Origin: Sipunculus nudus
Lineage: Eukaryota; Annelida; Sipuncula; Golfingiida; Sipunculidae
Reading direction: 5' to 3'
DNA length: 64,000 bases
Assembly: GCA_026874595.1 (NCBI GenBank)
Contig: CM049309.1
Location: 20,153,576 to 20,217,575 of the forward strand
Shown here in pieces: positions 51,504 through 62,732 of the stretch. The position numbers were made by a program, and so were the translations under genes. Numbering within the stretch: position 1 is the stretch's first letter; every line of letters starts with the position of its first letter. Under the pieces are notes generated by a model, which saw nothing but the letters and a program-made list of their open reading frames with translations, searched no databases and was not told the DNA's origin.

Positions 51504-51750
51504 AAAATACAATAAAAACCTGAAGAAATAAAGAAAAGAAAATTTGAAAATAAATCCTTGTCATAAATCATCTGCACTGAGTTTGTTCAATTATAATGAA
51601 TAGGCAGAGCTGCAGTAATTAATACATGGGTCATCTATGTAACCTCAAGACAGGTGTTCACTTAGATTGCAATTAAGTGAATATTATATTATTATCACAG
51701 TTCATTTATAAATATTTGCATTTCAACCAGTGTTAAAGTTTAAATATATA
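48671..51750. other. Spacer with C-runs, microsatellites and a 31-bp direct repeat
   Basis: No gene is supported. C-runs lie at about 49,999-50,006, 50,044-50,062 and 50,898-50,917; (TA)n tracts at about 50,640-50,690 and 51,421-51,500. A 31-bp exact direct repeat occurs at 49,919-49,949 and 51,611-51,641. Confidence 0.55.
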
Positions 51751-51799
51751 TGCTGTGAATGACATTTGGGAAGATCCTTTAACAACATGGTGTGTGCTG

Positions 51800-52765
51800 C
51801 CTTCTGTAACTATGCGTCTGTGTCACTTTGTCTGTTTTTGTCTGAGCAATAGTGATCACTCTTTGTCTGGTGTCCGTCCACTGTCTGTTTATCTGTTAAT
51901 TTACCAGGCACAAATCATAACCAAGATGGGAATCTTTCAACTTGACATGCTGGTAGGTCAATGAAAAATCTTGGAAACCTGAAATTAGGTCTCTGTTATC
52001 CATATCCTCTGAGCTAGGTGGCTCAGAAGAATCCCCAGAATAATTAAAAAGTTTGATTCAAAAGGTCTAGTATCTGAACAACCAATGCATCGATCACCAT
52101 GATTCTTTGCATGCATATTGATCAAGTAGTGTTCCGTCAGTTCCTGCAGACAAGTGGCACCACTTGGATATTTATCAAATTTTTTCACTTTTTTTTTCAA
52201 TTTTGAGACCTTCAAAGATGCAGTCATCCATCAACAGGGCACAAATCATAATCGTTGGTCATAGAATCTTCTAATTTGACATCCATGGAGGTCCATGAAA
52301 AATATCCTTGGAAATATGAAATAAGGTCTCTGACTCTGTTTTATTCATATTTTCCAAGCTATGATGCTTATAAGCACCCCCAAGAATAATTGAAATTTGA
52401 TAACCAAAGTAGGGCACAATTCATAACCATTGGACCAAGAATCTTCTAACTTGACATCCTGAGAGTTTCTCAAAAGTTCTTCCCAAAAATCCTTAAAATG
52501 GGTCACTGTGACCTATATTATTAGAGTTTTGTGGAATGTTTGAGCACCCCAGAAATATTTCAAAATACACACAAATTACCAGATCGCTCGGGAAAGGATG
52601 TTTAGATTGTCATCTAATTTGGTGTGCTTATTGGTCTTGAGGAACTTAACCAAAAATGCATGAATGACGATACCGTGTACATTATCTTAATAAGTTGCCT
52701 GTTCAAAGACATATTGTCAACATGTCAGTCAGCCGAGCATCATGACCCGTGGGTCACTTGTTTAG
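51800..52765 (+). mobile_element. Dispersed repeat carrying a family A unit, with 'gggtcacttg' tail
   Basis: It opens with 'gtgatcactctttgtctggt' and 'gtccgtccactgtctg', passes through 'gcacaaatcataacc', 'gaaattaggtctctgttatc' and a decayed box (52,153), and ends with gtcagccgagcatcatgacc then 'gggtcacttg'. It shares its 5' style with 56,193-56,300 and its tail with 3,587-3,622. No transposase is seen, so it looks like a long non-coding dispersed element. In the tail, 'catgacccgtgggtca' is an imperfect palindrome. Confidence 0.6.
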
Positions 52766-55194
52766 AACCATGACAATTTTGAACCATTTTTGAAATATAT
52801 TTACATGCCCTGTTTTTTTACAATATTTTCCAAATATAATTGAATATATAAATTTTGTTGTTGACAAGTGTGCAGGACTTACAGGGATTCCCCCCCCCCA
52901 TGTATCAGTACTGCAGCCAGGTGTCACCGTTTCATCACCTGTGACAAACAAAATGCCTGGAAAAATTATAGGATTTGGGCATAATAACACATTATTGTCC
53001 CATGCTTCTTCAATACGAGGAACATTAATTTGAGTTTGTCGTTCTGTCTGTCTGTGTCTTACAGTCCGTCAGGTTTTCATTACTGTTCAATAACTTTCCT
53101 CAATACTAGGCATAGTTAGGGGCGAGCAGTAAGTTCTGATATCAAATGGTCATTCATGGTTGAATGGCTTGGTTATAAAATGTTACTGTCATGCATCTCA
53201 ATTCAAAGTAAGATTTTTTCAAATGTTGTGATTAAATACCACTGATTATTCCTTCATCGTAACGATTATCAACTGCGATCAACGCATGCGTTCATCGCAG
53301 ATATTGAGCACTGCTAGATTTTTTTTATGGCATGCATTAAACACACAGGGGATACCACTTTATGAGTAAATTGGAAGGGCTTAAGTAGTTTCATTATCAA
53401 AATATGAGTTTTAAAGTTCATTGAAGGAGAATAACTATAAGGAAGCATCACAATGTCTATTATATTTGACATGCATTTCACTATATCACTGAAAAAGTGC
53501 AACAATATATTTGATGCAATAAAAAGTGACATTTAAAGAGGAAGCTGAATTAAGCATTTAGCACGGGAGCCAGGACAATTATTTTAAATGGGGGGGAGGG
53601 TCCTATCCCACATTAATTTAATTAAAAACATAATTATTCCTTATATTTTATACTGAAATATCATTAAGGTTTGCAGGCATAAATCTTGAGCTGAAAAAAA
53701 GACTGTGATATCATGCAAGGCCCTGGACCTGGTTCATGTGCACTCCAGAGTATAAGGTCATGTAAGGGGGGTCCCAGGAAGAAGTTTCTTCGTGGGACCA
53801 CCCCGGTCACAGGAAGGCCTGCAACAAACAATCCTTTCGAAAATCTCCCTTTTGAGAAGGGGATTATCTCTGTCCAGTGGCCTTGATGTATGAAAACCCA
53901 GATAGGGCCTCCAGAGTAAAACTCTGTCCCGCCATCTAAACCTGTATGGCATTTGTGTTACCTGGCCCGAAGTCAAAGAAGAGAGGCGCCCACGGGGGAG
54001 CAAATATTAAAATTATTAATTATGCATGTTATACACAAATTTTGCAAATAAAAGTGGGTGGAATCTCTTCAGACAAACCTGGAGCATATGTATGTCGAAC
54101 ATCATGGCAATCTGTACAGTGGTATCAGAGGAGATACAAAAAAATGACAAAAATGGTATTACGCTATTAATATATAGATTATCTGATTTCATTCAAATTT
54201 GGGTCAGTGGTTGCTCTCATACATACCTTGGTTAGGATCAGTTTTGGAGTGTCTGTTTGAAAATTTATGATCAGCAGCTCAAAAAAAAAATTTACCCTTT
54301 GGTTCCCCAATCACAACCAAAAATTATAACATGTGGAGACATCTTCAAGGGGCAGTGAAAACTAAAACACAGCTCTATCATATTGATAGGGCAAGCAGTG
54401 GACAACAAGAAGCAAAGACATAAATTTCAAGAAGTTGTTTTGTTATTTTTATTTTTCCCCGCATTTTAGCTTAATCAGGAGTTTGACAGACTTGCAATGT
54501 TGAATTGTTACTGACAATATAAAAGGTATGAACTCAGCTGTTGATTTTTTATCCCCCCCCCCCTACAAATTTGATTTGGCCTTGTTCCGTCTGTCCCTCT
54601 GTCTGTCTGGCCTTCCATCAGGTTTCGTTTCTGTGTGTTTACTTTTCTTAATATTATTTGATTTCATTCAAATTTGGCTCAGTGATTTATTGCTGTCATG
54701 TTTATCATGGTTAGGATTGGTTTTGGAGTGACTATCTGAAAAATAATTCTCTCCAGCTCAGCAGGAAAATTATCAAATTTTGCTGCAATTTCTCAATGTG
54801 TTTTACCGTAGTTTTTTTATTTTCACCTGCATATGTCTCCTCATACCATAGTGGATCAGTTTAAGTTTTCATATGCCCTCAAGATTTTCTCCACATGTCA
54901 TAATTTTGCTTGCTTATCAAGCATGAAAGACAACAAAAGCCCAAAGTCGGGGACATTAAATCCACAAATTTGCTTGTTATTTTAGTTCCTACACCATTGA
55001 ACCCAGGCTTACAAGATGGAGAACTACCTATCTGAAGACTTGCCGAGTCATGATGATCAAACACCAATACACAGAGCAGTGGCACCATGTACAGGATCCA
55101 ACTAGCATTACAGGATTAAACCAACAGGAACCTCATAATCTTTGTAGGTATTCACTCTACTGGAGTCAGAACTGGAATTAAACTACAGTACCAT
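52766..55194. other. Spacer
   Basis: C- and G-runs lie near 52,891-52,899, 53,591 and 54,552-54,562. A short direct repeat, 'gatttcattcaaatttgg', at 54,185 and 54,660 implies a diverged ~475-bp tandem duplication. No gene is supported; the minus frame at 54,879-55,088 is unrecognised. Confidence 0.4.
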
Positions 55195-55239
55195 GTGGAT
55201 TCTCAGACCTCAGCCTGTATCATGAAACAGATAAATGAA

Positions 55240-55475
55240 GACTCACCGGCTTCATTAGCAGCTAAAACAACAACTGAATCCCACAGAGGTGCTTCCTGCT
55301 TGACCAAAGCTCTATACAGAAGCTTGGCCATGGGCCAATACTTAAAATACCAAATGTTTCCTTTGGCTGCACAGACAGAATCCAAATCAGCCAAGCTGCC
55401 CACCAGCTTTGTGAATGCTACTTCTTGGTCTGAGCTGGTTGAGGCTGCTAAAGCAACCCATCCTGCTCTTAAGGT
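55240..55475 (-). CDS. Candidate exon, possible fucose-1-phosphate guanylyltransferase-like start (weak)
   Basis: On the minus strand an open stretch reads FTKLVGSLADLDSVCAAKG, IWYFKYWPMAKLLYRAL and PLWDSVVVLAANEAG, then hits a donor gtgagt. WDxVVVxAAxE resembles, from memory, the beginning of the nucleotidyltransferase core in fucose-1-phosphate guanylyltransferase. The rest does not match anything I can recall and the next exons were not found. The plus strand is also open here, with a donor (AAG|gtatgt) at about 55,473, so the strand itself is not settled. Treat it as a coding candidate only. Confidence 0.3.
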
Positions 55476-55919
55476 ATGTCAGCAGCCCATAGACAACAAA
55501 CACTTCAGAAATTGTTCATGCCTTCCTTTGACTGAAATTCATTAATTTTTTTCGATATCTGCATTATCATCACAAAGACTAGTTATTTTAACTGAAACTC
55601 ATTTTAATTGTTTTTTATACCTATGTGTGTGTCATCATTTGAATCTTATTTTAATCCATCCTTTGGTCAGTGAATAAATTCACCCACACACATAGATACA
55701 AAAACACAGACAATTAATACAATACTAAAGAGTGTATGTAATTATCTATTTTTTCTGGTTCTTTATATATGCAGATATTGTCACCAAAATTACATAATGT
55801 AAGACTTTCAAGCAAACCTCTCATCTCCCCCCCTGTATGAAACAATTTCCAAAATAAAAACTTGTGTTAATATGTAGTCTTCCATTATTTTATTTTGTTT
55901 AATTTTATGCAAATCTTGC

Positions 55920-55983
55920 AGGTTCTGATAATGCCTTGGGAGCAATATGCTTGCTGGCCAGTTGCAGATTTCTCAGTGAATGG
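55920..55983 (+). other. Exon-like block in plus orientation
   Basis: 'tttgcag' precedes and 'gtaagt' follows an open 62-bp block reading VLIMPWEQYACWPVADF. In phase 0 it would join the plus-strand frame ending at the gtatgt donor at about 55,473. This supports the plus-strand alternative for the neighbouring candidate exon, but no homology is recognised. Confidence 0.25.
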
Positions 55984-56189
55984 TAAGTTAACAAACTCTC
56001 TACCCAAATATCCACACAGTCTTTATACTGAAGCGTTTCAGCAGAGAAGCAAACAGGCTGAAACAGCACAACATTGTGCCTGTGCCTAACTCTGCCACTG
56101 GCATTTCATTACAGAATACTAACCTCCACTGGCATCTATTTATCAACCTTTTTAGCACTCTGACTTGTCATGCTAAGTGATAGGTTTTT

Positions 56190-57230
56190 AGCTCAGCTGA
56201 CTGAGAGTCATCTGAGCTGTAGCGATCACCTTTTGCCTGTTGTCTGTCAGGTTGTCTGGCCGTCCGTTAACAGGGCACAAATCTTAACCGCTGGACCTGG
56301 AATCTTCAAACTTGACATCCAGAGAGGTCCATGAAAAATCACCTTGGAAACCTGAAATTAGCTCTCTGTTACCAATATTCTCTGAGCTATGGAGCTCGTA
56401 AGTACCCTTCAAAATAATCAAAGATTTGATACAAATGCTCAAGTATCTGAATAACTACTGCATTGATCACCATGATTTTTCGCATGAATATTGATCATGG
56501 AGTGTTCCATCAGTTCCTGCAAACTGGTGGCGCCACCTGTACTTAGTCTAATTTTTACCAATTTTTTTCTCTATTTTTGATACTTTCAAAAATCTATCAA
56601 CAGGGCACAAATTTTAAAGGCTTCACCTGGAATCTTCTTGCTTTACATGCAGGGAGGTCCATGAAAAGTCTCTGGGGATATCTGAAATTAGGTCTCTGTT
56701 ACCCATAGCCTTTGAGTTATAGGGCTCGTAAATACCCATCAGAATTATTAAAAATTTGATACAAAAGCTGCACTGTCTGGACAGCTAATGCATTAATCAC
56801 CATGATTTTTTGGATGGATTTTCATTACAGAGTGTTTCATTAATTCCTGAAAAATTGGTGGTGCCCCCTGTACTTTTTCTAATTTTTATGAATTTTTTTC
56901 TCCATTTTTGATACTTTCAAAGAAGCTGTCAGCTGTCAACACGGCACAAATTGTAACCGCTGGACCTGGAGTCTTCTAACTTTACATATAGGGAGATCCA
57001 TGAAAAGTCTCTGTGGAAACATGAAATTAGGTTTCTGTTACCCATATCCTTCAGGTTATGGGGCTTGTAAATACCTGTCAGAATAATTAAAAATTTGAAA
57101 AAGCTGTACTATCTGGACAGCTAATGCATTCATCACCATGATTTTTTGCATGGATATACATCACAGTGTTTCATTAAACCTGCAAACTGGTGGCGCCACA
57201 TGGATTTTGTCAAATTTTTTATGCTTTTTT
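56190..57230 (+). repeat. Three family A units with dispersed-repeat start
   Basis: It starts with ttagctcagctgactgagag and 'tcatctgagct', passes 'ggccgtccgttaacagggca', then three units with boxes at 56,526 (exact), 56,867 and 57,189, a spacing of 341 and 322 bp as at the left edge of the window. Confidence 0.85.
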
Positions 57231-58340
57231 TAGCTCAAGTGACTATAAGTCATCTGAGCTGTAGTCGTGGTCCTTTGTCTGTCGGCTGTCGGTCCGTCCG
57301 TCCGTTAAACTGGCACGTTTTGAAACTGTAAGACCTAGGAGTCCAAAATTTGGCATAATGTTTGATGTCCCCAAGATCTTCTACCAAGCCGAAAAACTGG
57401 GTCTTTGCGACTTTGTTTCTTTGAGAAATTAAGGAAAAACCCGAATTTTTTTATTTAAAACCTATTTTCACACTTCAAATATATATCTAATATCAAAATC
57501 ACTCATTTGTTTTTCCTCATATTTACAATCAATATTCCTCTATATAGTTCTTATGTACATGCCAGAAATTAGGTCAGTATTATATAATTTAAAAAAGTTA
57601 TGGGCCCATACATAATGCATTTTGTAAAAAATGAGGAAAGATATTTGATCACTTAACATAAAACATGTTAAAGCTATGGACTTTTTTCCCAGTAATATAA
57701 CTTTAATTTAGCAAAATTAAAGTGTATACCCAAAATTAGATAAAAAACTTTTAAATTTTTAAAATTGGTACCTTAAATTTTACCCAAATTTGACCATGGC
57801 ACATGTTTTTCCTGTAACTGCTGTGGATTGAATTTTTACAGCATGTTTTTTTTAGCATTTCATCTGCTAACACCAAAAATTTGAAACCAGTTGATAAAAA
57901 ACTGTAAATTTATTCAAGTTTTCAAGCACCATGTCACATGTTGTTTACATCAAGCTAGTGTTATGCAGTTTGCTAGAGCTCAGCTCCCAAGCTTCAGCTG
58001 TCAATTCCTAAAATTTGGCATACAGTGAGATGTCTCCAAAATCCCCTACCATGCAAAGAATTTGGTCATTAGGACTAAATTCCTTTTAGATATTAATGAA
58101 AAACTTCATTTTTCCATTAAAAAACCATTGTTACACAAGACTGCCTAATATCAAAACCACTGATCTGACTTTGATCATATATAATATATATATTTTTCTA
58201 TACATTCGCTATTCACATGCCAGAAATGATGTCAGTATTGTGTAATTGTTTTAAGTTATGAGCCCAAACATAATGCACTTTGTAAAAAATCAAGAAATAT
58301 ATTTACTCCCTTAACAAGAGGATTGCTGAAGCTAGAGATT
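57231..58340 (+). repeat. Second dispersed repeat, ~660-bp partial tandem duplication
   Basis: It starts agctcaagtgactataagtc then 'atctgagct', a hyphenated palindrome. 'catgccagaaattaggtcag...cataatgca' at about 57,558-57,640 recurs at about 58,215-58,275, roughly 655 bp later. No gene. Confidence 0.7.
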
Positions 58341-59830
58341 TTTTGTCAGGGATGTAAAATTATTAGGGCCCGGCTTTCCTGCCCTATAGTAATTGACCTG
58401 TCCATCTGTCTAGCTGTCTGTCCATCCATCTGTCCATCCATCCACAAAATTCTTTTCCGGATGATAACTCCAGTAAGGATTGACCGATTGAGTTCAATAA
58501 CTCGTAAAAAGTATTTCATATAAGGTCCCCAGACTCAAGTTGATGGACCTTTTGATGGGCTACATCATGTTTGAAGATGGGTGACCTTGATGAATTTTCA
58601 AGGTCACAGAGGTGATAATGTTATAATGATGTTAACCAAATAGCTCGCAAACAATTTGACTTACACTCACTGAACTTGAAACCAGTAATGTTTGTAAGGA
58701 AGGGCTAGATCAAGTTCGAAGATGGATGACCTTGACAGAGGCGATAATTCTCAAATGATGTTAATGCAATAACTTGCAAAGAATTTGATGAACAATCAAA
58801 TTCGTTTCTGCATGGATGGATGATGGATAGGATTCAAACATAAGATGTATCACCCATGGCCTAAAGGAGAAGCTTATTGATATTTGGGTCAGAAGGAAAA
58901 ACAAAAAATTATACACAGTTTGGTGTTCAGTTGCGGGTGTCTCCTTCAGCAGGCCAGAAATGGATGAATCTTTTTTTCGAGTCACTTGTGTACAGCAGCA
59001 TTGCACTTTCACAGCATATTTTGTACAGACAATTTGAAGATTCCCCAGAAAAGGATACACTGGCCCAACGCACCACAGTGGCTCTCATTTAGACCATGTT
59101 TGGACAAATCTATCTCCATTTCTAACATCTTAAGGAATTTTGAACTATTATAGTGACCGTCAACAAATTTACATTGATATTCATATGTAGCCAATCTACA
59201 CATCACAGCGCATCTGTAGACCAAAGCCCATGCTACTTGAAAAGCAGTGCCCAACAGTGATGGTAGTGTCAGTCAGTCTGTCCGTCCTTCCTTCTGTCTG
59301 TCCTTCCATAAGTTCCTTTGTCCCTCTGTCAGTGATGCTTTCGTTCTCCTGCAATATCTCAAATAGAACGCCTTTACTCTTTCTCATATTCACAGGGATG
59401 ATTAGTGAATTACAGACCAGCTCAAAATCAGTTATGGCCACCAGAGGACTTTCTCTCACAACCACCAGCAAGCTTGTAAATTGTTTGGTTTAATTTACAT
59501 TTAGCGCTCCATAAACATCATCTAACCATGACATCAGATCCTTTCATCATCACAAGACATCAGTATCTCAGGATATCCACATCAACTGAAAGCAGCTCAA
59601 TTTTACTCAACAAAAATAAAACTGGCCCCTCCAATGACAAGTGTGAAGCTCTGGCTGCTTCTACCTTGTTATATTGGCAAAGAACTCTGGTTTTTTTTCA
59701 TGTACCAAAATCCCTTTGTGAGCAATAACATATATGCTAGTTACTCATCAGAAATATTCCAAAACATTTATCCCTCACTGCCTACTGTATTTCAGAGTGA
59801 TTTCAACATAAAATTATTAGGGGACCTCTG
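58341..59830. other. Repeat-derived sequence with 'gtgaccttga' motif
   Basis: Contains 'gtccatccatctgtccatcc' and 'gataactccagtaaggattg' stretches, and 'atgggtgaccttgatgaatt' repeated about 150 bp apart. Open frames on both strands at 58,761-59,490 overlap and look like repeat by-products. No gene is called. Confidence 0.5.
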
Positions 59831-60790
59831 AGTTAATGTAAGGGGTGGCTTCATCCGTTATCCGTCAGCCGTCATCCGCATGTTAAACCATGCTATTTCA
59901 AAAACAATTGGAGCTAGCATCATCAAACTTTATGTAAAAATCAGTAATCTAAACAGCTTTATCCAATTTTGCTTATTTTATGCCATCTGTATTAACTGAT
60001 TTATAAGGAAAAAGCTAAAACACCTTTGAAAAAATCTTCTCAGAAACTATTCAGCCAAATTGTTCAGTATTTCACAGAAATAATCTCTGGACCCATATCT
60101 CTCAAGTTTGTTTGAATGGTTCCAGTTCAGTGAATTTCAGCAGAGTTTACAGGAAGCCTAACTTATTCATTTGTCTGAAAAAGGATACTTAAATTACAAT
60201 ACTAGAAACTGCTGGAGCTATCATCACCAAATTTTTGCAGATGTTGGTAACATGTTTCATATATGAAATTGAGGTATTGGTGGTGCCACTTACTTCTACC
60301 TTTATTTATACGAGGGTCATTGGTCACCAGTACATTAAAACCATAATTTCTCAGGAATGGCAGGAACTAACATCTCCAAAATTTATGCTAAAGTCTTGTC
60401 ACATATCAAATGTTGTGGGATTGAGCTTTTTGTGAGGCCACCTGCATTAACTTACATTTTACAAAAAGGTAAAAATATTTTGGAAATCTTCTCTGAAATC
60501 ATTCAGATAAATTGTTCAAAGTTTCACAGAAATGATCCCAGATGAGCTCTCTAGTTTGTGCAAATGGTTTGGTTTAGATGAATTTTGGCCGAGTTACAGG
60601 ATATGAACGGAGTCATTTGCCAAGTAAGCATACTTACATAACATTTTCAGAAAGTCCAGGCGTTAGCATCACTAAGTTTTGTGCAAATGTTGGTCACATG
60701 ACTCGTATTTGAAATTGCAGTGTTAGTGGCACCACCTACATATACCTGTTTTTAACGGGCAAGAACCTCATAATTTTAGCCTTTTTCAAT
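59831..60790 (+). repeat. ~440-bp tandem repeat, two units
   Basis: It starts 'ggggtggcttcatccgttat' with 'ccgtcagccgtcatccg'. Two units share 'ttcagccaaattgttca.agtttcacagaaatga' and 'ggtaacatg...gaaattg' and end in decayed boxes at 60,279 and 60,725, about 446 bp apart. Confidence 0.75.
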
Positions 60791-60829
60791 TAAAAATGTT
60801 TTACGATGAAACTGTGCAGCAGAATCATT

Positions 60830-61272
60830 TAATTTTATCGCCAGACAAAGTCTTTAGACACAATTGCGCCGTCTCTGCTGTCGCAGAGATTTCATTTGGA
60901 CATGATAACTCAAAAAATATTTCACAGAACTTTACCAAACTTGACATGTGCATAGATATGAGAGGACAAAGCCTATTGAAAATGGGGTCATGACCTTGAT
61001 AAGGAGAGTGACCTTGACCTTGAAAGATCTATTTTGGGGGAAAATCATACAAATTCTGAAATATCTCAAGAAATCTTGCATGGATTGATCCCAAAATCAA
61101 AATGATCAAAGATCTTGGACAGTGTTGTCATGTACCTGAAACTGGTGGCGCCACCTGTTATCATTTTCTTGTTTTCGTGCCATTTAATACCCCCTTTAAT
61201 TGCCACTTAACAATACTGTGAGCATTATAAGTCAAAAACTAATGGAGACATTTCTTTCATATTATGCATATA
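60830..61272 (+). repeat. Palindrome-family repeat, left of the inserted transposon
   Basis: Collinear with 6,560-6,970, including an exact GGTGGCGCCACC at 61,144. It is interrupted at the 'attatgcata|ta' position by the element at 61,273. Confidence 0.85.
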
Positions 61273-61442
61273 CAGTAAAACCTGAGAGTTAAGACCACCT
61301 GATGTGCCACACCAAAAGCGGTCTTAAGTCACAGGTGGTCTTAAGTCTCAGGTGGTCTAAGTCTCACCATGATGGGAACAAAGAATATCAAGGCATATAT
61401 GTCTACGTAAACATTTATTTATTTATTATAAAAAAACATACT

Positions 61443-61492
<50 letters not shown>

Positions 61493-62732
61493 TATAGATA
61501 ATCAAGTTATTCACAACAATATTTACAAGTAAACAACAATATTTACTTAAAACAATTAACCAATTTTGCTCTGCTAAACAAGGGAATCTTATTAATAATT
61601 ATCAAAGAAAGCTGGTCCTTTTATAACTTTATTAAACAAGCCTTTATCAAAAGCTTTGAATAGCCTGTTTGTTATATTGCACAAACACAAACTGCTAATT
61701 AATGATGTACCATGAGTACACACTGAGTCACTTTGTTGATAACTGACTTGTGCTCAACGTAATTAGAAGCAGACCCCATTAAAATCTCAATAAACTTAAA
61801 GCAGTTATGGGATCGATCATTTGATTACAGGTGACTGCTCACGTTATCAAACAGTCTCTCTATATTGGTACTATGGTAACTGGCATTGAGTCCTATTGTC
61901 TTATTGATGAATATTCTATTGATGTTATCGAAGCCGGTCGTCAGTTTGTCGTCGTCACTAACTGAATTGTTGTCAAGTCAAAATAAGTGTGATAAGCAAT
62001 GACAGTTGATCGCTAACGTTATGACAAACTTATTTTCATGGCTCACTTTTTTTTTCAAAATTAAATCCGCGCTAATGTTATTTAAACATCGCTAAGACTA
62101 GTTATGAACTCCGGTCAACGACCGCAGCGTAGTGAATGCGACCGCGGTGTCAGAAATACAACGGTAGTTCTTTTCTATGAATATTAATGAGGGATTTCCC
62201 CTAGAGCACGTGATCCTTTACCGTAAAGATGTTTTAGACAATCGTTAAACAAATACGATGTGTTCAAAGATAGGCTGTGCTAAAAAAAAAGGTACACAGG
62301 CATCAGAATTAAAGGATTGCGTCGTTTTACATGTTCCCTCGCAATATTCGCGGAACTTTCATTTTTGGAGAAAGATTAAAACCACGCTAGCCCTGGGCCA
62401 TTGACACCTGGAGGGGTATTGTGAATTAATGTCCAATTTACCGCGGGGAAAGTAGGTCACCATTGCCACCTGCACATTCAAGAGACGGTCAATGGCGCGG
62501 TCGTTTTAGTCTTAACTAAGGACGCCAGGTGCCACTACCGCTACACCAGGCGGTCGCTTAACGGAGGTAAAGACCAGCGACTGGCCACATCTGAGCGGTC
62601 GGTGGTCGCGTACCACAAACGGTCGCTCAACACAGGGGCATTAAAGAGTGATTAAGCTCGGTGCATTAATGTTTCGGTCGTAAGTCACAGACGGTCGCTG
62701 GCGGCAGTGGTCGCTTGGTTCAGGTTTCACTG
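61273..62732. mobile_element. CAGTRAAACC-ended transposon (1,460 bp) with TA target duplication
   Basis: The left end CAGTAAAACCTGA and right end TCAGGTTTCACTG are inverted repeats flanked by TA on both sides. Joining the flanks rebuilds the repeat seen uninterrupted at 6,955-7,015. TA duplication and CAGTRAAACC ends fit pogo/Tigger-like Tc1-mariner elements. Subterminal motifs differ by side: 'ggtggtcttaagtctcagg' on the left, and at least six 'ggtcgct/cggtcg' motifs on the right (62,480-62,720). A (TA)n tract lies at 61,446-61,484. No transposase was found. Confidence 0.9.
62258..62404 (+). pseudogene. THAP-like N-terminal fragment, 48 codons
   Basis: The short frame inside the transposon starts MCSKIGCAKKKG and later reads LHVPSQYSRNFHFWRKI, then stops at TGA. 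The Cys-x4-Cys start followed by a HxP and a Trp about 30-40 residues later resembles the first half of a THAP zinc-binding domain, common in transposases. The second Cys-x2-His half is absent. It is short and the match is from memory. Confidence 0.25.

Noticed and set aside
59196..59471. 91-codon minus-strand frame and overlapping plus-strand frame
   Set aside because: They lie in dispersed-repeat sequence with 'gtccgtccttcc' stretches, and both strands are open only by composition.
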